64,000 nucleotides of DNA, taken from contig DASWVY010000038.1 of the NCBI GenBank assembly GCA_036401075.1, positions 74,645 through 138,644 on the forward strand, read 5' to 3'. Of this stretch, positions 26,179 through 34,305 are shown piece by piece (within the stretch, counting starts at the first letter, position 1; every line of letters starts with the position of its first letter). Source of the stretch: CAMAXB01 sp036401075. GTDB lineage: Bacteria > Verrucomicrobiota > Verrucomicrobiia > Opitutales > Opitutaceae. Below the pieces are notes generated by a model. It searched no databases and was not told where the DNA came from. It saw nothing but the letters and a program-made list of their open reading frames with translations. A program made the position numbers and the translations under genes.

Positions 26179-27201
26179 TTACAGCGAACGCGCGACCTTG
26201 CGGGCCAACTCGGCCATGCGATTCGCATAGCCCCACTCGTTGTCATACCACGCGTAGATCTTCACCAGCGTGCCATCGACCACCATGGTCGACAGCGCGT
26301 CGATGATCGCGGAGCGCGGATCGCCCTTGTAGTCGACCGAGACGAGCGGTCGCTCCTCGTAGCCGAGGATGCCTTGGAGCGGACCGGACTCGCTCGCGGC
26401 GCGGAGTAGCGCGTTGACCTCGGCGACGGTGGTCGGCCGCTTGACCTGAAACACGCAGTCCGTGAGCGAACCCGTGAGCAGCGGGACGCGCACCGCGTGA
26501 CCATTGAGCTTCCCCAGCAACTCCGGATAGATCAGCCCGATCGCGGTCGCCGAACCCGTCGAAGTCGGGATGAGCGAAAGACCGGCGGCCCGGGCGCGAC
26601 GCAGGTCCTTGTCGGGCTGGTCGACGACGTGCTGGGTGTTGGTGGCATCGTGGATGGTCGTGATTGCGCCGCGCTCGATGCCAATGCCCTCATGAATCAC
26701 CTTCACCACCGGCGCGAGGCAGTTGGTCGTGCACGACGCGTTCGTGATCAGCCGGTGCTTGGCCGGGTCGTAAAGATGATCGTTAACGCCCAGCACGAGG
26801 TTGAGGGCCTCCCCTCCCTTCACCGGCGCGGCGACAATGACCTTCTTCACGCCCCGATCAAAGTAAGGCTGGAGATCGGTCGGCGTGCGGAACTTGCCGC
26901 TGCACTCGAGGACGACGTCGATGCCGGCTCCCGCCCAGTCGACCTCGGCCGGCTTGGCGAATTCGGTGAAGGCAATCCGTTGGTCGCCCACGCGCAGCGT
27001 GGATCCGTCGACCGAGGCTTCCTGGGCCCAACGCCCTTGGACGGAATCGAAATTCAGCAGATGAGCGGCGCAGGTCGCCCCACCCTTGATCTCGTTGATC
27101 TGCGCCCAGGCGAAGTCCGGCCAGTTCCAGGCGGCGCGGTAGACAAGCCGTCCAATACGGCCGAATCCATTGATGGCGATGCGAGGAAGGGATGTGCTCA
27201 T
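26179..27201 (-). CDS. Arsenic-resistance glyceraldehyde-3-phosphate dehydrogenase (ArsJ partner)
   Basis: 340 residues from the ATG at 27201 (MSTSLPRIAINGFGRIGRLV). Rossmann NAD motif INGFGRIGR; catalytic Cys in NASCTTNCLAP near 160; catalytic His in the TIHDATNTQHVVD region or its GAPDH equivalent; C-terminal YDNEWGYANRM. In this setting the enzyme uses arsenate instead of phosphate to form 1-arseno-3-phosphoglycerate, the ArsJ substrate. It lies 13 bases after arsR and 21 before arsJ, so arsR-gap-arsJ is one operon. It is most likely not the main glycolytic GAPDH. Confidence 0.93.
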   Translation of the reverse strand: MSTSLPRIAINGFGRIGRLVYRAAWNWPDFAWAQINEIKGGATCAAHLLNFDSVQGRWAQEASVDGSTLRVGDQRIAFTEFAKPAEVDWAGAGIDVVLECSGKFRTPTDLQPYFDRGVKKVIVAAPVKGGEALNLVLGVNDHLYDPAKHRLITNASCTTNCLAPVVKVIHEGIGIERGAITTIHDATNTQHVVDQPDKDLRRARAAGLSLIPTSTGSATAIGLIYPELLGKLNGHAVRVPLLTGSLTDCVFQVKRPTTVAEVNALLRAASESGPLQGILGYEERPLVSVDYKGDPRSAIIDALSTMVVDGTLVKIYAWYDNEWGYANRMAELARKVARSL

Positions 27202-27214
27202 GAGAACAAAGGGA

Positions 27215-27598
27215 TCAGCAGCAGCGCTTGCGCCCGGTGGCCGGCGCGGAAACGCCGCCAGCCTTCGCCACCGCACAGGTCGAATCGAGTCGGCGGAGCC
27301 GTGCAAGGTCGCGTTGAAAGCGCGCATCCTCGGCGACGCAGTCCTGCAGGCAGGCGAGATTGGCGCGCAGTTCGGCCGACGGCTTGGCCGGCAGGGCGTA
27401 GACCATCCAGTTGCCCCGGCGGGTCGCCTCAACGAGGCCGCGCGTCCGGAGGTAGCCGAGGTGCTTGGAGATCTTGACCTGCGGCTCGGCCAGAACCGTC
27501 TGAAAATCGCACACGCAGAGCGGTCCCTGCGTCAGAACATGCAGCAGCCGCAGACGCGTCACGTCGCACAGACACTGGTAAATCTTCACCAATTCCAT
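27215..27598 (-). CDS. arsR: ArsR-family arsenic-responsive repressor
   Basis: 127 residues from the ATG at 27598 (MELVKIYQCLCDVTRLRLL). An earlier in-frame start at 27634 would run through the operator and is rejected. Winged-helix ArsR fold with the classical As(III) site Cys28 and Cys30 in GPLCVCDFQ at the start of the recognition region; extra Cys9 and Cys11 could supply the third thiolate. The wing is GNWMVYAL. The tail ends GRKRCC, giving another vicinal Cys pair. It heads arsR-gap-arsJ-HAD and should repress it from the palindrome just upstream. Confidence 0.93.
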   Translation of the reverse strand: MELVKIYQCLCDVTRLRLLHVLTQGPLCVCDFQTVLAEPQVKISKHLGYLRTRGLVEATRRGNWMVYALPAKPSAELRANLACLQDCVAEDARFQRDLARLRRLDSTCAVAKAGGVSAPATGRKRCC

Positions 27599-27612
27599 CG
27601 CCCGACCGTATT

Positions 27613-27631
27613 CCCATATAAGAATATAGAT
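27613..27631 (-). promoter_or_regulatory. Candidate ArsR operator/promoter
   Basis: On the minus strand the sequence is TCTATATTCTTATATGGGA, an AT-rich imperfect inverted repeat (ATAT...ATAT) 15 to 33 bases before the arsR start, in otherwise GC-rich DNA. TTGATC just upstream may be a -35 element. ArsR proteins bind AT-rich palindromes overlapping the promoter, so this is the best candidate site. Confidence 0.55.
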
Positions 27632-27705
27632 CAAGGCCCAACCCGGCCCGTGACCAAATCGTCACGCACCATCCCGTCCACCGAGCCGCAGACCGTTGAT
27701 CCCCG

Positions 27706-28266
27706 TCAGCAGGAGCAGGCGTTGGCGCTGGCGCGGCGGGATTCCCAGCCGATGACCTTGCCGTGGCGGTCGAACTCGAAGCGGCAGCACTCCTGCAAGG
27801 CACGCTTGAGCAGGGCGCGGCCGCGGCGGACGCGGGACTTCACGGCCGTGAGGCTGAGGTCGAGGCGGAGCGCGATCTTGGCCAGCGGCAGGCCTTCAAT
27901 CTCAGCGAGGCGGACGGGCTCGCGGTAACCGGCAGGCAGGTCCTCAAGCGACCGTTTTATCGAGGCAATGACCGCACCGCGAAAGGCCGCAATTTCGTCG
28001 GCCGGCTCGGCGGTCAACGATTCCGGCAACTCCTCACCCGGCCGGCGGCGACGGTAGTGGTCGATCACGGCCCGGCGGGCGATGCGGAAGAGCCACGCCT
28101 CGAGGCGCTGACCGTCACGCAGGACTGCGCGCGAGCGATAGACGCGCAGCAGCGTGTCCTGCGTGAGATCGTCCGCCGTGGCATCGTCATTGACGCGGCG
28201 GCGAATGAAGGCGCGGAGTTTTTTCGTCAGCGCCATCACCGTTGCGTCAAATTCCGCCGTGCTCAT
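27706..28266 (-). CDS. SigZ-like ECF sigma factor with Cys-containing C-terminus
   Basis: 186 residues from the ATG at 28266. Sigma region 2 is in LRAFIRRRVNDDATADDLTQDTLLRVY and LEAWLFRIARRAVIDHYRR; region 4 in LEDLPAGYREPVRLAEIEG and LDLSLTAVKSRVRRGRALLK. The tail CCRFEFDRHGKVIGWE followed by ANACSC is the pattern of SigZ-type sigma factors that carry conserved C-terminal cysteines and no anti-sigma partner. The start overlaps the arsM stop (ATGA), so the two are coupled. The position within the arsenic locus suggests that As(III) or thiol redox state acts through these cysteines. Confidence 0.87.
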   Translation of the reverse strand: MSTAEFDATVMALTKKLRAFIRRRVNDDATADDLTQDTLLRVYRSRAVLRDGQRLEAWLFRIARRAVIDHYRRRRPGEELPESLTAEPADEIAAFRGAVIASIKRSLEDLPAGYREPVRLAEIEGLPLAKIALRLDLSLTAVKSRVRRGRALLKRALQECCRFEFDRHGKVIGWESRRASANACSC

Positions 28267-29075
28267 GAGGCCGACTTGTAGGCGGTGATGAAGGCGCTGA
28301 CGACATAATCCCCGGCCTCGGCATCCTCGGTCCACTGGCGGATGAGTTCGCGGCTCGACTCGCGCGGCACGATGTCGACGCGCTCGAAGCCCGCCGCTGC
28401 AAGCCAGCGCCGGAGGTCGTCAACCAAGGCCGCGCCGCCGACACAGGCGCCGATCGAATCGAGCTTGGTGCGGATCGCCGCCGGGACCGGAGCGGTCGCC
28501 ACGATGTCGGCAATCGCAAGACGCCCACCGGGCTTGAGCACGCGAAACGCCTCGGCAAAGACCCGCCCCTTTTCCGGGGACAGGTTGATCACACAGTTCG
28601 ACAGGATCAGATCGACGGACGCGGCCTCGACCGGAAGCGACTCAATTTCGCCCAGACGAAAGTCCACGTTGGCCAGGCCCGAGGCAGCCGCATGCTTGCG
28701 CGCCTTGGCGATCATCGCAGGCGTCATGTCGACCCCAATGACCCGGCCGGTGCCGGCCAGCTGGCGGGCGGCGAGGAAGCAGTCGAAGCCGGCGCCACTG
28801 CCAAGATCGAGCACGGTTTCGCCCGGGCGGATGGACGCAAGGGCGAGCGGGTTGCCGCAGCCAAGGCCGAGGTCGCTGCCGGCGGGAGCGGTCGCGAGCT
28901 GTTCGGCGGTGTAGCCGAGCTGCTCGCCGTAGCTGGCTTCCGCGCCGGCGCCGCCGCAGCAGCCGGAGGCGGTGCAGCCGCAGGAAGGCGTGCCGCTTTC
29001 CTCGGCAATCGCGCCGTAGCGCTGGCGGACGTAGCCGCGAATTTCGTCGGGAGGGAGGGAGAAGGAGGTCTTCAT
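28263..29075 (-). CDS. arsM: Arsenite S-adenosylmethionine methyltransferase
   Basis: 270 residues from the ATG at 29075 (MKTSFSLPPDEIRGYVRQRYG). SAM-binding motif I is VLDLGSGAGFDCFLAAR. Cysteines known to matter for As(III) binding are at CGCTASGCC (about 32-40), SNCVINLSPEK (about 165) and GACVGGAAL (about 218). It methylates arsenite stepwise to volatile or exported species. TGA overlaps the ATG of the following sigma factor. Together with gap-arsJ the cell has both an arsenate-export route and an arsenite-methylation route. Confidence 0.95.
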   Translation of the reverse strand: MKTSFSLPPDEIRGYVRQRYGAIAEESGTPSCGCTASGCCGGAGAEASYGEQLGYTAEQLATAPAGSDLGLGCGNPLALASIRPGETVLDLGSGAGFDCFLAARQLAGTGRVIGVDMTPAMIAKARKHAAASGLANVDFRLGEIESLPVEAASVDLILSNCVINLSPEKGRVFAEAFRVLKPGGRLAIADIVATAPVPAAIRTKLDSIGACVGGAALVDDLRRWLAAAGFERVDIVPRESSRELIRQWTEDAEAGDYVVSAFITAYKSAS

Positions 29076-29165
29076 GGATGATGGCTTGTTCACCCCTGCT
29101 GACGCCGCATCCGCCCAAAGGACGCAGGAATTTTTTGTGGAGCGCGGCCTGCGCCCGCACCCACG

Positions 29166-29192
29166 AAAAAGCCGGGGTCGTGTGACCCCGGC
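29166..29192 (-). terminator. Rho-independent terminator after the RNA helicase gene
   Basis: On the minus strand GCCGGGGTC-ACAC-GACCCCGGC is followed by TTTTT. It lies about 60 bases after the helicase stop and upstream of arsM, so arsM needs its own promoter. The stem sequence is the same word as the family B repeat core (CCGGGGTC...GACCCCGG); a second such hairpin at 29223-29241 has no T run. Confidence 0.85.
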
Positions 29193-29254
29193 TCGTCGCC
29201 TTCGGGAGGCGAAATTCAATCCCCGGGGTCGGCGACCCCGGCCACACTTGGCGC

Positions 29255-30949
29255 TTAGCGCCGTCCGCCGCGCATGCCGCGCATGAGGCGGCCGGTGGGT
29301 TTGCCGACGACGGCATCGGCCGCCGCGGCCTGGGCGCTCTCGTCGAAGAGCGCGGAGTAGATGTAGGGAAAGCCTTCGAGCTTCTTGCGTTCGATGCTCG
29401 CGTTGATGAAGCGCTCGATCGAACGGGCGTCACGCACGTCCTCCTCGGTCACGAGGGTGAAAGCGTCACCCGTGTTCTGCGCACGGCCGGTGCGGCCGAT
29501 GCGGTGGACGTAGTCCTCGGCGTTTTCCGGCACGTCGTAGTTCACGACATGGGAGACGCCGGCGATGTCGAGCCCGCGCGCCGCAATGTCGGTGGCAACG
29601 AGCACCTCGAACTTGCCGCTCTTGAAACCCTGGAGGGCTTCGACGCGCTCGCGCTGGTTGCGGTCGGAGTGCAGCACGCCGACGGTGTGATTCTCGCGCT
29701 CGAGGCGAGCCGCGATGCGGTCGGCGCCCATGCGCGTGCGGGTGAAGATGATCACGCTCTTGAACTCGGTGCGGCGAAGCAGCTCGAGCAGGAGATCGAA
29801 TTTCTGCGAAGCGACCACCGGGTAGAACGCATGGGCCACGGTCTCGGCGGCGGACCGACGGGCGCCGATCTTGATCTCGACCGGATCGCGGAGCGCCCAG
29901 CCCGCGAGCGAGGCGATCTCGGGCGGCAGCGTGGCGGTGAAGAAAAGGGTCTGGCGAGCCGCGGGGCACTGTTGCACGATGCGGCGGACATCAGGGAGGA
30001 AGCCCATGTCGAGCATGCGGTCGACCTCGTCGAGGACGAGGATGTCGATGTCACGCAGGTGGGTCGTGCCGTCGCCGAGCAGATCGAGCAGACGGCCCGG
30101 GGTCGCCGCGAGCACGTCGACGCCGCGCTTCAGGTCCTCGCGCTGCTTGCCGTAGCCGACGCCGCCATAGACGATCGTTGTGGTCAGGTCGGTGTACTTG
30201 GAAAATTTCTGGAACGCCTCCTCGACCTGCAGCGCGAGTTCGCGCGTGGGCTCGAGGACGAGGCAGCGCATCTTCCCGTGCGCGCCGAGCTTGTGGAGGA
30301 TCGGGAGCGCGAAGGCCGCGGTCTTACCCGTGCCCGTCTGGGCGGAGCCGATCACGTCCTTGCCGGCGAGGACCACCGGGATGGCCTGGGCCTGAATCGG
30401 GGTCGGGTCGGCGTAACCCATCTCTGCCACGGCGAAGGCGAGCGCATCATTGAGACCGAGCTTGGTGAAGGCATTGTCCTGCGGCGGGATCACCACCGGG
30501 CTGACCGGCTTGATCGGGGCGGACGCGGGATGCTCGAACGTCGCGTCGCGCACGGGGCGCTCGGGACGTTCGCTGCGACCGGGGCCGCCGCCGTGACCGC
30601 CACGACCGGAATGACCGCCGCCCGAACGTTCACCGCGACCACCACCGCCGGAAGAACGACGTTCGCCGGACGACGACGTGCGTTCGCCCTGGGAACGGCC
30701 GCCCTCGCGACCGCTACCGCCCCGACCGCCACGATGGCCACCCTCGCGCGGTTCGCGGGGCGGACGGGGCGCGCCCTCACCCTGACCGTGCGGACCGGCG
30801 CCACCGCCGGACGGGCGTGGCCCGCGCTCGCGGCGCGGCTCCGAACGAGGCGTTGATTTTGAAACCGGTTTGCCGGCGTCCTTGGCCGGCTGAGAGGGGG
30901 TCGAAGGCGCAATCGCATTGCGCAGCTTCGCGATGATCTTTCGCAGCAT
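29255..30949 (-). CDS. DEAD-box ATP-dependent RNA helicase, RhlE-like, with Gly/Arg-rich N-terminus
   Basis: 564 residues. The first 150 are low complexity, rich in Gly, Arg, Ser and Pro with many RG/GG steps, likely an RNA-binding disordered tail. The helicase core follows: Q motif DPTPIQAQAIP, motif I AQTGTGKT, Ia PTRELALQ, motif II reads DEVD (VLDEVDRMLDMGF) instead of DEAD, motif III TAT, then IIFTRTRMGADRI, ATDIAARGLDIAGV and HRIGRTGRA. It unwinds RNA in ribosome assembly or mRNA decay. Most RhlE proteins carry the basic tail at the C-terminus, not the N-terminus. Confidence 0.92.
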   Translation of the reverse strand: MLRKIIAKLRNAIAPSTPSQPAKDAGKPVSKSTPRSEPRRERGPRPSGGGAGPHGQGEGAPRPPREPREGGHRGGRGGSGREGGRSQGERTSSSGERRSSGGGGRGERSGGGHSGRGGHGGGPGRSERPERPVRDATFEHPASAPIKPVSPVVIPPQDNAFTKLGLNDALAFAVAEMGYADPTPIQAQAIPVVLAGKDVIGSAQTGTGKTAAFALPILHKLGAHGKMRCLVLEPTRELALQVEEAFQKFSKYTDLTTTIVYGGVGYGKQREDLKRGVDVLAATPGRLLDLLGDGTTHLRDIDILVLDEVDRMLDMGFLPDVRRIVQQCPAARQTLFFTATLPPEIASLAGWALRDPVEIKIGARRSAAETVAHAFYPVVASQKFDLLLELLRRTEFKSVIIFTRTRMGADRIAARLERENHTVGVLHSDRNQRERVEALQGFKSGKFEVLVATDIAARGLDIAGVSHVVNYDVPENAEDYVHRIGRTGRAQNTGDAFTLVTEEDVRDARSIERFINASIERKKLEGFPYIYSALFDESAQAAAADAVVGKPTGRLMRGMRGGRR

Positions 30950-31077
30950 GTGGGTGGTTGGTAAACCTCCACGATCGACCTTTTACCGGGGTTGGCAACA
31001 CCCGATCCCACCCCCACTCGTCACCTGAGCCGAGGCGAAGTCAACCCGGCGGAGCCTCACTATCCCTAGCCTGGAGC

Positions 31078-31476
31078 TCAGAGGTTACCCTTGATCGTGT
31101 CGAGGATGGTGCGGGAGATCGTCTCGTCGCCGAAGATGCCCACGCGGATCTGCACCTTGCTTACGGTGTCGGTGACCTTGGTCACCTTGACCTCGATCTT
31201 CTTGTCGTCGGCAGTGCGCGCGATGAGCAGGGCGGTCAGGGCGTCCTGGTTTTCGCTGATCCGGGCAAACTTGAGATCACCAATCGCCTCGTTGGCCGCG
31301 GAGACGACGGTCTCGTAGCGTCCATTGACCGAGGACTCGAGTTCGCCGCGGATGTAGGCGACCGTGCCCGCGCCGGCCGCGCCGGCCGCCACTACGAGGC
31401 AACCGGATTGCAGTCCAACCAGTGCCGTCAGGGCGAGAGCGGCGGAAATACGCAGGGCGGAAAGCGAAATGTTCAT
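31078..31476 (-). CDS. DUF3568-type lipoprotein
   Basis: 132 residues. The signal peptide ends in a lipobox LQSGC, so the mature protein is lipid-anchored at Cys26. A glycine/alanine-rich short helix (VVAAGAAGAGTVAYIRGELES) is followed by an alpha/beta domain with ARTADDKKIEVKVTKV and SKVQIRVGIFGDETISRTILDTI. This matches the DUF3568 family of small envelope lipoproteins with unknown function. It is divergent from the PilT-like genes. Confidence 0.82.
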   Translation of the reverse strand: MNISLSALRISAALALTALVGLQSGCLVVAAGAAGAGTVAYIRGELESSVNGRYETVVSAANEAIGDLKFARISENQDALTALLIARTADDKKIEVKVTKVTDTVSKVQIRVGIFGDETISRTILDTIKGNL

Positions 31477-31626
31477 GATGAAAAGGGAAGGCTACTTATG
31501 ACCCACAATCGCGCAATAGGTTTCACGGGGACAACCCGGGATTCGCCAAGTCTTTACCTTCAACGACCTTCGCGCTTGGCACCACGCCAATCGCCGCCAA
31601 GCTTTCGCCGACCTTCCGGGCACCCC

Positions 31627-33072
31627 ATGAACAACGAGATCCGCTGGCTAGTCTGCCTGGGCATCGATCACCGGTTGTTCACGCTCGCGCAGGCCGTAGC
31701 CGTCAGTGAATCCGTTGGCGACGGCGCCCAGCTGACCGACTTTGCGCAGAAGCTGATCGACGACGGCATCGTGGGGGACGCGGAACTTGAGTCGCTCGAA
31801 AAGCTCGCCGGCCTCGCCGTGGTCAAGGCGCGCACCGGACCGCCGGCAGCGGATCCCTTTGCCCCCGTCGACGAGCCCGTCGAACCGCCGGCCAAGCCGG
31901 TTGCACCGATCCGCCTGCGGTCGGCGACGATGCATCCGTTCGCCACGATGAATCCGTTCGGCGCCGCCGAGGCCTTTGCCTTCGAAAAGGTCGCCGACTT
32001 GAACGACGAGGCTCTGGCCAAGGCCCTCAAGGGGCTCCTCATTTCCACCGGCCAACAGGGCGCCAGCGATCTCCATATGTCCGCCGGCGCGCGCCCGTTC
32101 ATCCGCAAGCAGCGTGTCCTCGCGCCGATCTCGGAACACGTCCTCACGCCGGACGAAGCGCTCCGCCTGAACACCGCGCTCCTCGCGCCGCACCAGCGCA
32201 AGGTCTTCCTCGAGCGCAAGGACTTTGACTACGCCCTGGCCCTCGACAGCACGCACCGCTACCGCGTGAACCTGATGTTCCATAAGAACGGGGCCGCCGG
32301 CGCGTACCGCATGGTCCCGGCCAAGCTGCCCGAGCTCGACGATCTCGGCCTCCGCAATCTCGAGGTCATCCGCAAGCTCCTCAGCTACCACAACGGGCTT
32401 ATCCTCGTCACGGGCCCGGTCGGCGCGGGCAAGACCACCACCCTCGCCGCACTCGTCAACGAGCTGAACGTGAAGCGCGAAGATCACGTCATCACGGTCG
32501 AGGACCCGATCGAGGTCGTCCAGCCCGCCAAGGGCTGCAACATCACGCAGCGCGAGGTCGGGCCGCACACGAAATCCTTCGCCACCGCGCTGAAGGGCGC
32601 CCTGCGCGAGGACCCCGATGTCATTGTCATCGGCGAACTCCGCGACCTCGAAACCATCGAGATGGCGATCAGCGCCTCCGAAACGGGTCACCTCGTCATC
32701 GGCACGATGCACACGAGCGATGCGTCCACGACGCTGAACCGCCTGCTCGACGTCTTTCCGCCCGCGCAGCAGACCCAGATGCGCTCGAGCGTGGCCGAGA
32801 GTTTGCGCGGCGTGATCTGCCAGCGCCTGCTGCCCGGCATCGACGGCAATCTTGTGCTGGCCTGCGAGATCCTCGTCTCCAATCCCGCCGTCGGCAACCT
32901 CATCAAGGAGGGCAAGACCCAGGGTCTGCGCAATGTGATGGAGACCGGCGTGAAGGAGGGCATGTGCCTGATGGACAATGTGGTCTTCGACCTCCACCAG
33001 CAGCGCAAGATCTCGGCCGAGACGGCACTGCAAAACATCACCAACCGCGTGCTGCGGGCCAAAATCACCTGA
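31627..33072 (+). CDS. PilT/PilU-type pilus retraction-like ATPase with long N-terminal part
   Basis: 481 residues from the ATG at 31627 (MNNEIRWLVCLGIDHRLFT). About 120 N-terminal residues form an extra small domain (DDGIVGDAELESLEKLAGL) plus Pro-rich linker. The PilT core follows: ASDLHMSAG, Walker A GPVGAGKTTT, Asp box TVEDPIEVV, Walker B DVIVIGELRDLET, His box IGTMHTSDASTTLNRL. These hexameric ATPases drive disassembly of type IV pili at the inner membrane. A second PilT gene follows after 12 bases; no other pilus genes are in the window. Confidence 0.9.
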   Translation: MNNEIRWLVCLGIDHRLFTLAQAVAVSESVGDGAQLTDFAQKLIDDGIVGDAELESLEKLAGLAVVKARTGPPAADPFAPVDEPVEPPAKPVAPIRLRSATMHPFATMNPFGAAEAFAFEKVADLNDEALAKALKGLLISTGQQGASDLHMSAGARPFIRKQRVLAPISEHVLTPDEALRLNTALLAPHQRKVFLERKDFDYALALDSTHRYRVNLMFHKNGAAGAYRMVPAKLPELDDLGLRNLEVIRKLLSYHNGLILVTGPVGAGKTTTLAALVNELNVKREDHVITVEDPIEVVQPAKGCNITQREVGPHTKSFATALKGALREDPDVIVIGELRDLETIEMAISASETGHLVIGTMHTSDASTTLNRLLDVFPPAQQTQMRSSVAESLRGVICQRLLPGIDGNLVLACEILVSNPAVGNLIKEGKTQGLRNVMETGVKEGMCLMDNVVFDLHQQRKISAETALQNITNRVLRAKIT

Positions 33073-33084
33073 CGCCCCGTCATC

Positions 33085-34161
33085 ATGGCCGCGATCGACT
33101 CCCTCCTCCGCCTGATGCTCGAAAAAGGTGGCTCCGACCTCCACCTCACCGTGGGCCTGCCGCCCAAGGCCCGCATTTCCGGCGCGCTCACCGCACTCGG
33201 CGACCAGCCGATCGAGGCGGCCAAGATGGAGGTGTTGCTCAAGGAAATCTGCCCCGAGCGCCGGTGGAATGATTTCCTCGAACGCAAGGACCTCGATCTC
33301 GCGCACGAGATTCCCGGCCTCGCACGTTTCCGTGGCAACTACCTCTACAACCACTGGGGCCAGGCCGCAGTCTTCCGTCAGATCCCGTCGAAGATCCTTT
33401 CCTTCGACGACCTCAAGCTGCCCGAGGCCCTGAAGAAACTCTGCCACCTGAACGAAGGGCTCGTCGTCGTCACCGGCCCGACCGGCAGCGGCAAGTCGAC
33501 CACGCTCGCGGCGATGATCGACTACATCAACACGAACCTCGGCCGGCACATCATCACGATCGAGGACCCGATCGAGTTCGTGCACCCGGTGAAGAAGTCC
33601 GTCATCGTCCACCGCGAGGTCGGCGAGCACACCCGCACCTTTGCCGACGCGCTGAAGGGCGCGATGCGCCACGATCCCGACATCCTGCTGCTGGGCGAAA
33701 TGCGCGAACTCGAGACGATCAAGCTCGCGCTCTCCTGTGCCTCGATGGGTATGCTCGTCTTCGGCACCCTGCACACGAACAACGCGCCGAAGACGGTCGA
33801 TCGCATCATCAACGCGTTCCCGGCCGAGGAGCAGAACCAGGTCCGCGTGATGCTCGCCGGCTGTCTGGCCGGCGTCGTCGCGCAACTCCTCTGCAAGCGC
33901 ATCCCGAAGGGTCGTTGTGCCGTGCACGAGATTCTACTTCAGCATGAGGCGCTGCCCAACACGATCCGCAGCGGCCAGATCAGCAACATTCGCGCGATCA
34001 TCGAGAGCGGCGGGGCTGACGGCATGATCACGATGGACAACAGCCTGATGGCGCGGGTGAAGGACAACACCATCGAGCCCAAGGAGGCCTACATGAAGGC
34101 CGCGAACAAGGCGCTGTTTGCCCCGCTCCTGAAGCCGGGCGATCTTGAAGGATCTCATTGA
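33085..34161 (+). CDS. pilT: Type IV pilus retraction ATPase PilT
   Basis: 358 residues, standard PilT length. Motifs: GGSDLHLTVG, Walker A GPTGSGKSTTLAA, Asp box TIEDPIEFVH, Walker B DILLLGEMRELETIKLAL, His box FGTLHTNNAPKTVDRIINAFP. It is in an operon with the longer PilT/PilU-like gene just upstream, a pairing like pilT-pilU where the second ATPase helps the first. The role is twitching motility, DNA uptake or surface sensing. Confidence 0.93.
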   Translation: MAAIDSLLRLMLEKGGSDLHLTVGLPPKARISGALTALGDQPIEAAKMEVLLKEICPERRWNDFLERKDLDLAHEIPGLARFRGNYLYNHWGQAAVFRQIPSKILSFDDLKLPEALKKLCHLNEGLVVVTGPTGSGKSTTLAAMIDYINTNLGRHIITIEDPIEFVHPVKKSVIVHREVGEHTRTFADALKGAMRHDPDILLLGEMRELETIKLALSCASMGMLVFGTLHTNNAPKTVDRIINAFPAEEQNQVRVMLAGCLAGVVAQLLCKRIPKGRCAVHEILLQHEALPNTIRSGQISNIRAIIESGGADGMITMDNSLMARVKDNTIEPKEAYMKAANKALFAPLLKPGDLEGSH

Positions 34162-34305
34162 TAGCGAGCGCTTCAGCCAAGTTTTTGCGGGAATAAAACT
34201 CCCTCTCCACCCCTCTCTCCTCCCAGTATCCCTTCACCAGCCCGATCCGGGTTGGTTTTCACGCAACCCACCACTCCGACCACCACCACCGGAGGAGATC
34301 TCACC

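Noticed and set aside
24856..26409. A 517-codon plus-strand frame across arsJ
   Set aside because: It opposes the ArsJ gene, which has clear family motifs and the expected GAPDH neighbour.
26179..27201. The GAPDH as the glycolytic housekeeping enzyme
   Set aside because: Its position between arsR and arsJ, a few bases from each, fits the arsenate-specific enzyme better.
31648..33927. A 759-codon minus-strand frame across the PilT genes
   Set aside because: It opposes two unmistakable ATPase genes and has no recognisable motif.
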